Shown: positions 34,366 to 44,456 of the stretch, piece after piece
Layout of the letters: each line of letters starts with the position of its first letter
Position numbering within the stretch: the stretch's first letter is position 1
Notes under the pieces: generated by a model
Seen by the model: only the letters and a program-made list of their open reading frames with translations
What the model was told of the DNA's origin: nothing
Databases searched by the model: none
Position numbers and translations under genes: made by a program
Source of the DNA: Roseivirga sp.
GTDB lineage: Bacteria; Bacteroidota; Bacteroidia; Cytophagales; Cyclobacteriaceae
Assembly (NCBI GenBank): GCA_021404565.1
Contig: JAAWWF010000028.1
Coordinates: 186,001-250,000 of the forward strand
Length of the DNA: 64,000 nt
Direction of reading: 5' to 3'

Positions 34366-36906
34366 TTAATTCTGGTTGTCATCATTAACCTCATCTGAGG
34401 CATTACCCTGCTCTTCGGAATTATCAGTTTCTAATGAATCTGTTTCTTCCTCGTCAGAGTCCATTCTCTGAATTTTTTCCACCGATGAAATTTCATCAGA
34501 GTCGCTGAGTTTAATCAGCCTCACTCCTTGTGTGGCACGTCCCATTACCCTCAGGTTTTCAACTGAAATCCTGATAGTAATGCCCGATTTGTTAATAATC
34601 ATCAAGTCATCGGTATCAATTACCTCCTTGATAGCTACTAAGTTACCGGTTTTTTCAGTAATGTTAATGGTTTTCACACCCTTACCGCCACGCTTGGTGA
34701 TACGGTAGTCATCTATTGGTGAGCGCTTGCCGTAGCCTTTATCAGACACGACCAGCAGGTTGGCCTCTTCCCTATTTACACATACCATGCCAACTACTCT
34801 GTCATCGGGAGTTTCCAGGGTAACGCCTCTTACACCGGCAGCTGTTCTTCCCATAGGCCTCACATCACTCTCATGGAAGTGTACCACCTTACCAGATCGC
34901 TTTCCGATAATAATATGATTATCTCCATTGGTCAGCCTGATATCCAGTAATCTGTCGCCTTCATTAATGGTAATAGCATTGATTCCATTGGTTCTGGGAC
35001 GGGAATAAGCTTCCAGCGAGGTTTTCTTAATAGTGCCTCGTTGGGTACACATCACCAGGAAGTTATTATTGATGTAATCTTCGTCTTTAAGGTCATGTAC
35101 ATCAATGATGGCCCTCACTTTATCTCCGGGCTCGATATTAATCAGGTTTTGTACAGGGCGTCCTTTCGATGTCTTACCACCCTCAGGCAGTTGCCAAACC
35201 TTTTTCCAGAATACCTTACCAAACTCTGTAAATATGAGCAGGTAGTCGTGGGTCATACCCACAAAGAGATGCTCTGTAAAATCATCGTTTTTAGACCCGG
35301 CACCTTTGGCACCTACGCCTCCTCTGCCCTGGGTTCTGTATTCCGAAAGTTGTGTCCGCTTCACATAGCCCTCGTGAGAAAAGGTAATCACCATTTCCTC
35401 ATTAGGAATCATATCTTCAGCGCTGAAATCTTCTGCAGAGTGAACGATATCCGTTCTTCTTTCATCACCATATCGCTCCTGAATTTCTATCAACTCTTCC
35501 TTGATGATAGCCATTCTAAGCTCCTCTTTTTCAAGGATTTCTTTCAGTTTGGTAATGAGTGCCATAATCTCATCATACTCTTTCTGAATCTTCTCTCTTT
35601 CCAGACCGGTAAGTCGTTGAAGTCTCATTTCCAGAATGGCCTTGGCCTGTATTTCTGAGAGCTCAAAGTTTTCTATCAGACCTGCTTTTGCAATTTCAGG
35701 GTCACGTGAACTTCTGATCAGATTAATGACTTCATCAAGATTGTCAAGGGCTATAAGATAGCCTTGTAAGATGTGTGCTCGCTTTTCAGCCTCGTTGAGC
35801 TCATACTGGGTTCTGCGGGTAACCACCTCATGGCGATGCTCCACATAATACTTGATCAGGTCCTTGAGGTTCAGCGTATAGGGTCTCCCCTTTACCAATG
35901 CAACATTGTTTACACCAAATGAAGATTGAAGCTGAGTGTATTTGTATAGATTATTGAGAACTACATTGCCTATCGCATCCTTTTTGAGCTCATAGACGAT
36001 TCTCATACCATTCCTGTCGGACTCATCACGCATATCAGAAATACCTTCTATGCGTTTCTCATTGATCAGTCCAGCGGTCTTCTCAATCATACTGGCCTTG
36101 TTGACCATGTACGGAATCTCGGTAACAATGATTTGTTCTCTGCCTGTTTTAGTCGTTTCAATATCCGCTTTGGCCCTGAGAACCACACGGCCACGGCCTG
36201 TTTCAAAAGCTGATTTGACACCTGTATAACCGTAAATGGTTCCACCAGTCGGAAAATCCGGAGCTGTGACATGCGTCATTAGCTCTTCAACAGTGATCTC
36301 GTTATTGTCAATATAGGCGATAATACCATTTACCACCTCTGTGAGGTTATGTGGGGCCATATTCGTGGCCATACCTACAGCAATTCCCGAACTACCGTTC
36401 AACAATAGATTAGGCAGCTTACCGGGAAGCACCGATGGTTCTTTCAGTGAGTCATCGAAGTTCAGCTGAAAATCAACGGTATCCTTATTGATGTCAGTCA
36501 ACAATTCATCCGCGATACGCCTCAAACGAGCCTCCGTATAACGCATTGCTGCAGGAGAATCGCCATCGACCGATCCAAAGTTACCTTGCCCATCAACCAG
36601 CGGGTAGCGCAAAGACCATTCCTGAGCCATTCGCACCATGGTGTCGTATACAGAAGAGTCTCCGTGCGGGTGATATTTACCCAGCACCTCTCCTACGATT
36701 CTAGCTGATTTTTTATAGGGTTTGTTCCAGTTAACTCCCAGGTCCAGCATTCCATATAAAACCCTTCTGTGTACAGGTTTGAGTCCGTCACGGACATCTG
36801 GTAATGCTCTTGAAATGATCACCGACATAGAGTAGTCGATGTAAGCGCCCCTCATCTCATCTTCTATATTGATGGGGATGATGGTTTCCTTATCTCCTTC
36901 TGCCAT
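34366..36906 (-). CDS. gyrA: DNA gyrase subunit A
   Basis: 846 aa. It cuts and rejoins DNA during ATP-driven negative supercoiling with GyrB. The catalytic tyrosine is Y123 ([10 protein letters not shown]). The quinolone-resistance region [10 protein letters not shown] keeps S84 and D88, equivalent to E. coli S83 and D87, so no known resistance change is visible. The C-terminal beta-pinwheel carries QGRGGVG as its GyrA box, supporting gyrase rather than topoisomerase IV, though the consensus is imperfect. The tail is strongly acidic and Asn-rich. Confidence 0.97.
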   Translation of the reverse strand: MAEGDKETIIPINIEDEMRGAYIDYSMSVIISRALPDVRDGLKPVHRRVLYGMLDLGVNWNKPYKKSARIVGEVLGKYHPHGDSSVYDTMVRMAQEWSLRYPLVDGQGNFGSVDGDSPAAMRYTEARLRRIADELLTDINKDTVDFQLNFDDSLKEPSVLPGKLPNLLLNGSSGIAVGMATNMAPHNLTEVVNGIIAYIDNNEITVEELMTHVTAPDFPTGGTIYGYTGVKSAFETGRGRVVLRAKADIETTKTGREQIIVTEIPYMVNKASMIEKTAGLINEKRIEGISDMRDESDRNGMRIVYELKKDAIGNVVLNNLYKYTQLQSSFGVNNVALVKGRPYTLNLKDLIKYYVEHRHEVVTRRTQYELNEAEKRAHILQGYLIALDNLDEVINLIRSSRDPEIAKAGLIENFELSEIQAKAILEMRLQRLTGLEREKIQKEYDEIMALITKLKEILEKEELRMAIIKEELIEIQERYGDERRTDIVHSAEDFSAEDMIPNEEMVITFSHEGYVKRTQLSEYRTQGRGGVGAKGAGSKNDDFTEHLFVGMTHDYLLIFTEFGKVFWKKVWQLPEGGKTSKGRPVQNLINIEPGDKVRAIIDVHDLKDEDYINNNFLVMCTQRGTIKKTSLEAYSRPRTNGINAITINEGDRLLDIRLTNGDNHIIIGKRSGKVVHFHESDVRPMGRTAAGVRGVTLETPDDRVVGMVCVNREEANLLVVSDKGYGKRSPIDDYRITKRGGKGVKTINITEKTGNLVAIKEVIDTDDLMIINKSGITIRISVENLRVMGRATQGVRLIKLSDSDEISSVEKIQRMDSDEEETDSLETDNSEEQGNASDEVNDDNQN

Positions 36907-36993
36907 AAATTGCTAAAAAGTACATGAAATTTAAGGCAGCAATATACGTAATTTTATCCGATGGAGAGACTCAAAAAGTGAAGGAAAACAGAC

Positions 36994-38160
36994 TTAATTT
37001 CCTCCTATTCTCACCTTCTCTTTTCGGGATTTTCCGAACTGACCGGTGCGAGGGTTCTGAGGGGCAAAAATAGATCGGCCACGGTAAATTTTGCCGTTAA
37101 AAATATGCTCCATTTTCACCCTGTGGGCCTTGTACTTGTTCCTTGGATAAGTGGGGTATTTGATGAGAGCTCCAATATCAATGGAAAAGACGGAAAACTT
37201 ATGTGGTACAGAAATCAGGTCATTGGAAATATTATACTGCCGAATCTCAAAAGATGGACGAAGATACAGCTTAAAATACTTGGAAACCCTCTTCTCAAAG
37301 ATGACTCCCAGGTTGAAAAAGGGATCGTACTTAACGATTGACTGATTGAGTGCGGAGCTTTTCGTTTTCCACACCCCTCCTGATAAATCCACCAAAAGGG
37401 AAAGATCTCCATAGCGATAGGCATTGTAGGTAACGGACCCGAACATTTTTGTGGTGGATATTTCAGTTACCGGCAGTATAAAAGACCTCAGGCGTGAATT
37501 GATATCCTGGGTGTTTCGATCGTTCCGGAATTTCAACTTACCAAAGCTAATCCCCCCTCCTATACGCAAAAGCTCGTCATCGGTCATTATACGCTCTCCT
37601 GTACGCTTCAAATGCTTCTTGTCTACCTTCCTTATAGAAAAGGACAAACGCAGTGTAAAGGGGTTAATTCGACCGTTGTTTTTATAAACGAAATTAGTAG
37701 TGTCGGTACCCACCACCTCGGCATCATCATCAATCCTGGTAATATCAAAGGGAGTCAGGTCGTTGAACCAATTATTATAGGCGTTGAACGGGCCCTGACC
37801 TGAGGTTTCTCCTGTGGGTACAATGAATAATTGATCGCCCCTGGGGTTTCTTACAACTGATACGCCTGTAAGTTCATTTTGATAAGAAAAATAGCCGTAC
37901 CCCTTCTCAACACTGAAGTTGAACATATTGAGAACCTTCCTCACCTGGCTGGTTTGCTGTTTTTCTTTCTGCTCTGCTGTTAGCGGTGCCTGCCCCGGGG
38001 CGAACCCCTGGTAGCCCTGATTCTTCTTCTTTTTAGACTTTTTGGTCTTTTTCTCTTTTGGGGGCTTGTCTTTGTTTTTCTTAAACAACTGGGCCTGGGC
38101 GTTCTCCTGGGTCAGGGTGAAGGCTGCTATGAGAAATGTAAAGAATAAAAACTTTTTCAA
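36994..38160 (-). CDS. Secreted beta-rich protein of unknown function
   Basis: 388 aa. Signal peptide (ends NAQAQ), then a very basic linker of Lys runs (about residues 27-47), then a beta-rich region with alternating aromatic residues (FKLYLRPSFEIRQYNI, YGDLSLLVDLSGGVWK), suggesting an outer-membrane barrel or a beta-sandwich. I do not recognise the family. It sits between gyrA and another small secreted protein, all on the minus strand. Confidence 0.7.
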   Translation of the reverse strand: MKKFLFFTFLIAAFTLTQENAQAQLFKKNKDKPPKEKKTKKSKKKKNQGYQGFAPGQAPLTAEQKEKQQTSQVRKVLNMFNFSVEKGYGYFSYQNELTGVSVVRNPRGDQLFIVPTGETSGQGPFNAYNNWFNDLTPFDITRIDDDAEVVGTDTTNFVYKNNGRINPFTLRLSFSIRKVDKKHLKRTGERIMTDDELLRIGGGISFGKLKFRNDRNTQDINSRLRSFILPVTEISTTKMFGSVTYNAYRYGDLSLLVDLSGGVWKTKSSALNQSIVKYDPFFNLGVIFEKRVSKYFKLYLRPSFEIRQYNISNDLISVPHKFSVFSIDIGALIKYPTYPRNKYKAHRVKMEHIFNGKIYRGRSIFAPQNPRTGQFGKSRKEKVRIGGN

Positions 38161-38220
38161 TTAGGGGAGTCTCCTTTTATAATTAATGGCAAACTATCCA
38201 GATTATTACTTCTGACCAAC

Positions 38221-38250
38221 AAAAAAAGCCCTGAGTTGTCAGGGCTTCTT
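38221..38250 (-). terminator. Terminator after the small secreted protein gene
   Basis: AAGCCCTGA (38226-38234) pairs with 38239-38247; the minus strand continues into a T-run (38221-38225). It lies just after the stop of the 38277-38735 gene. Confidence 0.85.
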
Positions 38251-38276
38251 CATTAGTATGTTAAGGTTGATTAAGG

Positions 38277-38735
38277 TTATGCGGTCATTGATGCCATTAA
38301 GCCATCTACTTTGGCTTTTACATCGCCACCTGACTTATAGGCCTTTTTAATAGCATTGTATTTTTTGGCTCCGAGAGAATATTTGGCGAGCGTTCTCACA
38401 ACAGTTCCCGCTCCTTTTTCTCTGTCTTTTTTCCTTTTCATAAGAGTGGCATAGAAAGTCTGCTGGAATTTTTCTGCTTCAGTACTTGAAGGAAGCTTTG
38501 TGGCATCACCCTTTGCTATTGCATTCAACTCGTTGTACATGTTACCATCAAACCCCTCTTGTTGGTCTATCAAACTGTTGATGTAAGGGTTAATCTTATC
38601 AGTGATTGACTTTTGGGCCATCAGTATAACAGCATAGTCCTTAATGTCCTCATCACTAAAATCCTGTGCCTGAACGTTTATAGCAACGAAGGCCAACAAC
38701 ATTGCGGCTAATACAGCTTTTGATAATTTTCTCAT
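38277..38735 (-). CDS. Small secreted helical protein of unknown function
   Basis: 152 aa with a clear signal peptide ending near NVQAQ. The mature 130 residues look alpha-helical and end in a basic helix (KKYNAIKKAYKSGGDVKAKVDGLMASM). No known motif. It is a single gene with its own terminator, hinting at strong expression. Confidence 0.75.
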   Translation of the reverse strand: MRKLSKAVLAAMLLAFVAINVQAQDFSDEDIKDYAVILMAQKSITDKINPYINSLIDQQEGFDGNMYNELNAIAKGDATKLPSSTEAEKFQQTFYATLMKRKKDREKGAGTVVRTLAKYSLGAKKYNAIKKAYKSGGDVKAKVDGLMASMTA

Positions 38736-38888
38736 TGTGTTTTGTCCTCTTTTGTAGTTTAGCGGTTAAAATTGAGCATACAAAAAAAGTGATTAGCCAA
38801 AGATATACAAGCGAATCAGAGCCAAATATGATAAATGGTAGCCATTTTCGTATGCTTTCATCCATCTAACACAAATCATGTACCAAAA

Positions 38889-39245
38889 ATGAACAAAATC
38901 TATTATCTGTCGACCTGTTCTACCTGCAAGCGTATTATGTCGGAGCTCCCTATGGAGTCTTTTGAAAAGCAGGATATTAAGAAGGAAACCATTACCGAAA
39001 CCCAGCTGGAAGAGATGAAGAACCTTGCCGGGTCTTATGAATCTCTTTTCAGTAGAGTGGCAATGAAATACCGATCGATGGGATTGAATGAAATGACTCT
39101 TGCTGAGGATGACTATAAAAAGTATATCCTGCAGGAGTACACCTTTCTTAAACGACCTGTTTTCATCATCGATGATCAGATCTATATCGGTAATAGTAAA
39201 AAGAATGTAACTGCTGTAAAAACAGCCTTGGGTGTGGAGGGCTAA
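38889..39245 (+). CDS. ArsC/Spx-like protein (YffB type)
   Basis: 118 aa from the ATG at 38889, which places MNKIYYLSTCSTCKRI at the N-terminus as expected; the longer frame from 38835 adds an unlikely leader. A CxxC pair (C10, C13) sits where arsenate-reductase-like proteins carry their redox Cys, and LKRPVFIIDDQIYIG matches the conserved cis-Pro block. It is probably a thioredoxin-fold reductase or Spx-like protein, without evidence for arsenic specificity. It overlaps rpe by 4 bp tail to tail. Confidence 0.85.
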   Translation: MNKIYYLSTCSTCKRIMSELPMESFEKQDIKKETITETQLEEMKNLAGSYESLFSRVAMKYRSMGLNEMTLAEDDYKKYILQEYTFLKRPVFIIDDQIYIGNSKKNVTAVKTALGVEG

Positions 39246-39895
39246 ATTGCTTTCAAGTTACTGATGGTCGTGGCCGGGTCAGCTGATTTAAAAACAAAGC
39301 TTCCGGCTACTAATACATCTGCTCCTGCTTCCATAAGCTCAGGGGCATTTTGGGCATTGACCCCCCCATCGATTTCAATAAGCGTCTCTGCATTGGACTC
39401 CGAAATCAACCGCTTCAGCTCCTTTACCTTGCTGTAAGTGTGCTCTATAAAAGATTGGCCGCCAAAACCGGGATTAACCGACATTAAACACACCAGGTCA
39501 ATATCTGCGATCGTATCTTTCAGCAACTGCACGTTGGTATGTGGGTTCAGGGCCACTCCCGCTTTGCAGCCCAGAGATTTGATAAATTGCAGGGTGCGAT
39601 GCAAGTGGTTACAGGCTTCATAATGAACTGTCAATACAGCCGCACCGGCATCTCTGAATGCTTCTAGGTAACGATCTGGCTGCTCTATCATCAGATGGAC
39701 GTCTAATGGCTTTTGCGCATGTTTGTTGATCGCCTGGCAAACAGGAATTCCGAAAGAAATATTGGGCACAAACACCCCATCCATTATATCCACGTGTATC
39801 CAGTCTGCATCACTGCTGTTTAGCATTTCTACATCGCGCTGCAGGTTGGCAAAATCAGCGGCTAATACGGAGGGGGCAATCATGGGTGAGCTCAT
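39242..39895 (-). CDS. rpe: Ribulose-phosphate 3-epimerase
   Basis: 217 aa TIM barrel that interconverts ribulose-5-phosphate and xylulose-5-phosphate in the pentose phosphate path. Family blocks are all visible: APSVLAADFANL, WIHVDIMDGVFVPNISFG with the metal-binding His and Asp, VHLMIEQPD, MSVNPGFGGQSF and IEIDGGVN. Length is normal. It is a single gene, 66 bp beyond the stop of the subtilase gene. Confidence 0.96.
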   Translation of the reverse strand: MSSPMIAPSVLAADFANLQRDVEMLNSSDADWIHVDIMDGVFVPNISFGIPVCQAINKHAQKPLDVHLMIEQPDRYLEAFRDAGAAVLTVHYEACNHLHRTLQFIKSLGCKAGVALNPHTNVQLLKDTIADIDLVCLMSVNPGFGGQSFIEHTYSKVKELKRLISESNAETLIEIDGGVNAQNAPELMEAGADVLVAGSFVFKSADPATTISNLKAI

Positions 39896-39961
39896 GCAGC
39901 AAATATAGATTCAATGTGGAGAAGTTCGATGAATTGACCTCAATAAATCATAAAGTCAGAC

Positions 39962-41578
39962 CTAGAGTCGAATCAGTTTCTTAGCAAAGCTCCCTCCCTG
40001 CCCGACTACTTTCAAAAGATACAAGCCTGGTGGATTGTCTCCAAGCCCAATTTGGATACGATTATCACGCTCTGTCGGTATGAAATTATATTCGTTTATC
40101 ACCTGGCCATTGGTCCTGACCAACTCTACCCTGACCTCACGATTGAAAAAAGAAGTATCAAAAGCGAGATTGACAAATGAGTCGCTGACAGGATTTGGAT
40201 AGACGGTAAGATCCTCCACAACCGGCAGCCCGATTTCTCCGGCAATTTGTACGGTGGTTATAAAATTTGGGATGCCAAAGCCTATCTGATTGTCAGGGTT
40301 GTTGTATTGACTTCCACTTAACCGGATCAGATTTAGGAGTTCATTAGCTGTAAGATCCGGGTAAACCTGCCATACGCCAGCCATCAACCCTGCTATGAGT
40401 GGCGAGGCAAATGAGGTCCCGTCACTAAAGGTTACCGAACCATCTGTGCCTGTGACGGCCGTAGACACCCCCAAGGCGGCTACATCCGGTTTTACTCTAT
40501 TATCTGCAGAAGGTCCCACACTGCTGATTCTGGCTTTTTGCAGCGCTGCATTTACTGACCCGACAGCGAGGTTATGGGGACTGTCTCCAGGAGCAGTAAT
40601 GATAGGCCACAATTGGCTCTGCCCGGTATTACCCGCACTGGTCACCAGGGCTATCCCTTTTGATGCGGCAATATTGGTGGCCCGGGTAATCACTGTTGTG
40701 CGACCATCCATGTCACTAAGACTGTAGTCCATGGATGGATCCAGAAACAGATTATAGCCAAGAGATGTATTAATGATATCTACTCCTGCACTATCGGCTT
40801 TTTCAGCAGCGAAGAGCCAGTTGTATTCCTCAACCCGGTATTCTCCTGAAGCTTCTGTAATGCTTAGGATAAAGCTGGCCTCTGGTGCTGTACCTGTTAG
40901 TTCTTCAGACCTGGCAGCCAACACAGACAAAACCCTGCGGCCATGAGTGACATTGTTTTCTACGTTCGATCTGTTAATCGTAAAATCATGGGTATAGAGA
41001 ATGCGGTTTTCCTGAAACAAATGATCAAAGGCCGGGATACTGCTCAGGTTGTTGAAACCTTCATCAAAGACAGCGATGAGCATACCCTGGCCTTCGAAGC
41101 CCGCCTGATGCATGGCGCTGATTCCAATCATGTCATTCTGAAAATCACTTTGGGTCGATTCAGCCCCCTGTGCTGATTCTGCTCCATCAGAATCACTCCC
41201 GTCAGCAGAAAGCGGAGCATCAGGCCCCACATACTCTGTGCGGTCAACAAAGGAAAGCGCTTCGATAGCTCCAATTAAGCCCGGCTCGGCCTGAATCAAT
41301 ACGCCATTCATCCACTTAGTCGTGAAGTATGTTTCGGCACCAAGGGTTTCAAGAGCCTCAACATAGGTCTGGTTGACGGGCAGGTCGTTTTCAGCAATAG
41401 CAATCTGCTGTCTTTGTCTGCGGGCTATGGCGCGTGATGACAGAAACTGTTGGGGATTGGAGGTAGAAAAGGTGGTACCAGACTTATCGGTAAAGAAGAC
41501 CATATAGCGATCCTGGGCACTTGACAGGCCAATGGTGAGGCAGTATAGTATCAGGCTTATGCTACCCGCCCGCACCAT
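39962..41578 (-). CDS. S8 subtilisin-like peptidase with type IX secretion sorting domain
   Basis: 538 aa. A signal peptide (ends LSSAQD) and an inhibitor-like propeptide with the typical FFTDKSGTTFS start precede the peptidase. The catalytic triad is visible: Asp in IAVFDEGFNN, His in VTHGRRVLS, and Ser in DGTSFASPLIAGL. The C-terminal 85 residues are a T9SS domain (VYPNPVSDSFVNLAF ... GLYLLKVVG ... KKLIRL), so the enzyme is secreted through the outer membrane and anchored or released. Its start overlaps the upstream lipoprotein gene by 17 bp. Confidence 0.93.
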   Translation of the reverse strand: MVRAGSISLILYCLTIGLSSAQDRYMVFFTDKSGTTFSTSNPQQFLSSRAIARRQRQQIAIAENDLPVNQTYVEALETLGAETYFTTKWMNGVLIQAEPGLIGAIEALSFVDRTEYVGPDAPLSADGSDSDGAESAQGAESTQSDFQNDMIGISAMHQAGFEGQGMLIAVFDEGFNNLSSIPAFDHLFQENRILYTHDFTINRSNVENNVTHGRRVLSVLAARSEELTGTAPEASFILSITEASGEYRVEEYNWLFAAEKADSAGVDIINTSLGYNLFLDPSMDYSLSDMDGRTTVITRATNIAASKGIALVTSAGNTGQSQLWPIITAPGDSPHNLAVGSVNAALQKARISSVGPSADNRVKPDVAALGVSTAVTGTDGSVTFSDGTSFASPLIAGLMAGVWQVYPDLTANELLNLIRLSGSQYNNPDNQIGFGIPNFITTVQIAGEIGLPVVEDLTVYPNPVSDSFVNLAFDTSFFNREVRVELVRTNGQVINEYNFIPTERDNRIQIGLGDNPPGLYLLKVVGQGGSFAKKLIRL

Positions 41579-42368
41579 CTATCTTTCCTTCACTGGTTAG
41601 GAGCTCTCTGTAAAAACGTCCGGATTCAACAAGCTCCTGTCCAAGGCACTCTGCTCGTGAACAAATTTTGACCACATCATATTGTTTGAAAACGAGCCCT
41701 ATACTGTCTTTATATACCTCAACCCTGTTATCCCGAAAGGTGATCATATCTTCATCATTATGCTGCTCAACCACCATTACTTCCGAAAAACTAATAGCGC
41801 TACCGGGAATAGGCACCTGAAAACTGGTGTTATTCTCTTCATCCTGGGCAGCGCTGAAGGTAATAATCCTGAACTCATCTTCTGCTCTGGTATTAAAGGC
41901 ATTGCCGTTCCACTTGCGTTCCTGCACCGATGGAAAAACCATTTTAACGATAGGAATATTGTTTTCAACAGAGACGGCCCGGTCAGTTTCCACACGAGCT
42001 GACCATACAGAATCCAACTCCCATGCCTGAGAAACATTTTCGCGCCTGAAGCGATGAATAATGTTGGAGGTAATGCCGTTGCTGACAAAGGATTCCTTAA
42101 CCTCTTCCCTTATTTGATACTGTGAAGTATCACTGATATCGACTGCGAGGTACCTGATTTCGTAAACATCGTATTCACGAAACTGCCCCTCTTCTAAGAA
42201 GTAATAGGACTTGCCTGTGTCGGGTTCTATAGCAGGAATAGAATCCGTAGTATCACCGCAGGCCGAGGCTATAAATAGCAATAGGAACAGTGCCAGAACT
42301 GCGTTACTTAAGTTTCTTGTAGGCATAAAGTTAATATGCTGTTTAATTTTCATTATCAATGAAACCAT
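41562..42368 (-). CDS. Lipoprotein of unknown function, paralogue 1 of a tandem pair
   Basis: Up to 268 aa; ATGs at 42353 and 42326 are alternative starts, all leading to the lipobox ASAC. The mature domain (about 230 aa, KSYYFLEEGQFREYDVYEIRY, RVEVYKDSIGLVFKQYDVVK) is beta-rich and closely resembles the neighbour at 42343-43113. Function unknown; it overlaps the subtilase gene by 17 bp, suggesting one transcript. Confidence 0.8.
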   Translation of the reverse strand: MVSLIMKIKQHINFMPTRNLSNAVLALFLLLFIASACGDTTDSIPAIEPDTGKSYYFLEEGQFREYDVYEIRYLAVDISDTSQYQIREEVKESFVSNGITSNIIHRFRRENVSQAWELDSVWSARVETDRAVSVENNIPIVKMVFPSVQERKWNGNAFNTRAEDEFRIITFSAAQDEENNTSFQVPIPGSAISFSEVMVVEQHNDEDMITFRDNRVEVYKDSIGLVFKQYDVVKICSRAECLGQELVESGRFYRELLTSEGKIDGAGG

Positions 42369-43113
42369 GTGTTAACAGAATTTCCCTATAGTATCGGCCT
42401 GAAACCACAAACTCTCCCGGCATGGTCGGGTCATAGTCACAAACACTGTTCGTTGTGCAATACTTCAATGTTTCATATTCTTTGTACACTAAGCCAACAC
42501 TATCTTTATACACTTCCATGCGTACATCCTTGTCAACGAAGTCCTCGAATGATTCGTGTTCTATAACAAGTACTTCTGTAAAACTCGCTGCGCTGCCCGC
42601 CACAGGTACCCTGAAACTGGTTTGGTTTTCATCATTCTGAGTCGGGTCGAAAGTAATCACTTTAAATTCGTCCTCTTGTCTGGTGTTAAACAAATTTCCA
42701 TCCCAGGTACGTTCTTGTAGTGATGGAAAGGTCATTTTGAGAATAGGAATATTGTTTTCCATAGAAATGGCCCGATCTCTTTCAACTCTTGCCGACCAAA
42801 CCGAATCCAGTGACCACTCCTGGTTTTCATCAATGCGTGAAAACCTGTGTATTACATTAGACCTGACGCCATTGTTTGTAAATGATTCTTTTACTTCCTC
42901 GCGCAATTGATAGGCTAAGGTGTCGCTTAAGCCTACAGCATGATAGCGGATTTCATAAACCTCATATTCCCTGAATTTACCTTCTTCCAAAAAGAAGTAA
43001 GATTTACCTGCCTCCTGATCAATTGCAGGAATTGTCTCACTGCTGCCTGAAGTACCGCAGGAAGAAAGAAATAGCGAACAAAGAATGAATACCGGAAAAA
43101 ACTGCTTGACCAT
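42343..43113 (-). CDS. Lipoprotein of unknown function, paralogue 2
   Basis: 256 aa with lipobox SSCG (Cys near 20). It is collinear with the next gene over the whole mature domain: KSYFFLEEGKFREYEVYEIRY, ESFTNNGVRSNVIHRFSR, LDSVWSARVERDRAIS, NIPILKMTFPSLQERTWDGN. The pair is thus a recent tandem duplication. Both end with a short Cys-containing segment. Its stop overlaps the start of the copy at 41562-42368. Confidence 0.8.
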   Translation of the reverse strand: MVKQFFPVFILCSLFLSSCGTSGSSETIPAIDQEAGKSYFFLEEGKFREYEVYEIRYHAVGLSDTLAYQLREEVKESFTNNGVRSNVIHRFSRIDENQEWSLDSVWSARVERDRAISMENNIPILKMTFPSLQERTWDGNLFNTRQEDEFKVITFDPTQNDENQTSFRVPVAGSAASFTEVLVIEHESFEDFVDKDVRMEVYKDSVGLVYKEYETLKYCTTNSVCDYDPTMPGEFVVSGRYYREILLTHGFIDNEN

Positions 43114-43187
43114 GGTACAATGAAGGACTTAAAACAAAGCGAAAGACACCATTCTCTTCTTATGACCACCGTAAATATAACGCAAGT

Positions 43188-43220
43188 CGCCTGTAATCTG
43201 GTTTTACAGGCGGCTTTTTT
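43188..43220 (+). terminator. Plus-strand terminator between two minus-strand genes
   Basis: CGCCTGTAA (43188-43196) pairs with 43204-43212 and is followed by GC and six Ts (43215-43220). Its direction is opposite to both adjacent genes, so it could end an antisense or small transcript. No plus-strand gene is apparent. Confidence 0.6.
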
Positions 43221-43259
43221 ATCGTTGAGTATGTTGTGAACCCCTGATTGCTAAATCAG

Positions 43260-43502
43260 TTAACTGATAGAGGTTCTTACTTTTAGGGTATAAGCCCTGA
43301 GCGCTTGTTTAAACTCCATTCCTTCATTCTGAATTTGCTCCAGGATATAAATGGCTGCAAAAATATGCGTAAGCTGTTCTCCTTCATCATCTCCACCTAC
43401 TTCAATTTGCAGGGGATTTTCTTCCAGCAGGTCTTCTTCCGCTTGCCTGAGAGCATCTAAAGCTGTGGTCTCCACCAACCTTTTGATTACCGGTATTTTC
43501 AT
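43260..43502 (-). CDS. Small conserved protein next to thioredoxin (DUF6952-like)
   Basis: 80 aa. The composition is acidic and helical, with a conserved-looking core LQIEVGGDDEGEQLTHIFAA and a basic end (YTLKVRTSIS). I believe it matches a Bacteroidota family, DUF6952, that accompanies thioredoxin genes; this is recalled, not checked. It lies 2 bp after the thioredoxin stop on the same strand. Confidence 0.75.
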   Translation of the reverse strand: MKIPVIKRLVETTALDALRQAEEDLLEENPLQIEVGGDDEGEQLTHIFAAIYILEQIQNEGMEFKQALRAYTLKVRTSIS

Positions 43503-43504
43503 GA

Positions 43505-43822
43505 CTAGTTCAGCTTTTCAATGAGTGAAACCACCTGATCTTCTTTATTGGAAGCCAGCGATTCTAACAGTTCTCCGTTCTGAAAAATAGCGAATGTTGG
43601 CAGGTTCTTTACCTCCCCGGCTTTCCTCGCTTCAGGACTCTGCTCGGCATTCACGTCAAGAAACGTAACACCCTCAAAACGTTCATCATTGGAAAGCCTT
43701 TTGTATTTGGGAGCAAAAAGGCGGCAACTTCCACACCATCCGGCAAAGTATTTCACCACTACCTTCTGATTATCAGCAAGTTCTTGTTTGAAGTTTGAAT
43801 CGTCTACGATTGTAACAGCCAT
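43505..43822 (-). CDS. Thioredoxin family protein
   Basis: 105 aa with a thioredoxin fold. The redox site is WCGSC (FAGWCGSCRLF, near residues 30-36), changed from the classical WCGPC, and the cis-Pro block KNLPTFAIFQNG is present. Cytosolic, no signal peptide. It is grouped with a flavodoxin-like gene upstream (9 bp) and a small acidic protein downstream (2 bp), so a redox operon is likely. Confidence 0.9.
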   Translation of the reverse strand: MAVTIVDDSNFKQELADNQKVVVKYFAGWCGSCRLFAPKYKRLSNDERFEGVTFLDVNAEQSPEARKAGEVKNLPTFAIFQNGELLESLASNKEDQVVSLIEKLN

Positions 43823-43830
43823 ATCTATTA

Positions 43831-44364
43831 TTATCCTATTAAGTTTTCAATTGAATTCTGCAGCAAATTAACCCTCTTCAGTACATTTTCGTTTCCGAAA
43901 GTCTCGTTATCTGCCAACCATGTATGAAAATATCCGGAGAACTGCATATCCATATATTTGGCTGTTTGTTGAATGGGTAAGGCAAAGCCCTCTCCCGCTT
44001 CTTCCCAGCTACCACAGCTGATCAGGGCCAATTGCTTGTCTTTGAGTTTTCTTCCCAGGTCTTTTCTGATAGTAACCAGGTCTGACCATCTGTCGATAAA
44101 GGTTTTCATTTGAGCTGACATGCTATACCAATACACAGGGGTAGCCAGAATAATGACGGATGCCTCTGTCATTTTCTCCGCTATCGGCAGAAAGTCGTCC
44201 TGCTGATTATCATGGTCATAGTCGTAATAACCGATGTCATGACTGCTTAGATCAATAAGTTCCTCTTCCAACTGCTCACAGAGGTGATTCATCACGGTGA
44301 TTGTGTTGCCTGCTTTCCTGGAAGACCCCACTATGAATAATATTCTCTCCTGATTGTTTGACAT
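43831..44364 (-). CDS. Flavodoxin-like NAD(P)H-dependent oxidoreductase
   Basis: 177 aa. The phosphate loop GSSRKAGNTITVMNHLCEQL near residues 14-33 binds FMN. ILATPVYWYSMSAQMKTFIDRW is the family signature around the flavin, and LISCGSWEEAG follows. It probably reduces quinones or other small electron acceptors. It leads the thioredoxin and small acidic protein genes. Confidence 0.88.
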   Translation of the reverse strand: MSNNQERILFIVGSSRKAGNTITVMNHLCEQLEEELIDLSSHDIGYYDYDHDNQQDDFLPIAEKMTEASVIILATPVYWYSMSAQMKTFIDRWSDLVTIRKDLGRKLKDKQLALISCGSWEEAGEGFALPIQQTAKYMDMQFSGYFHTWLADNETFGNENVLKRVNLLQNSIENLIG

Positions 44365-44456
44365 GATTGCTCTTTGCTGTGCAAAACAGGCTGAATTGAT
44401 TTACATTTGCCAGCAACAAGAATTGAATTAATTAATAGCCAATAGTTCTCATCAAT

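Noticed and set aside
38835-38888. Longer start for the ArsC/Spx-like protein
   Set aside because: The extra 18 residues are not typical and the ATG at 38889 gives the expected N-terminus.
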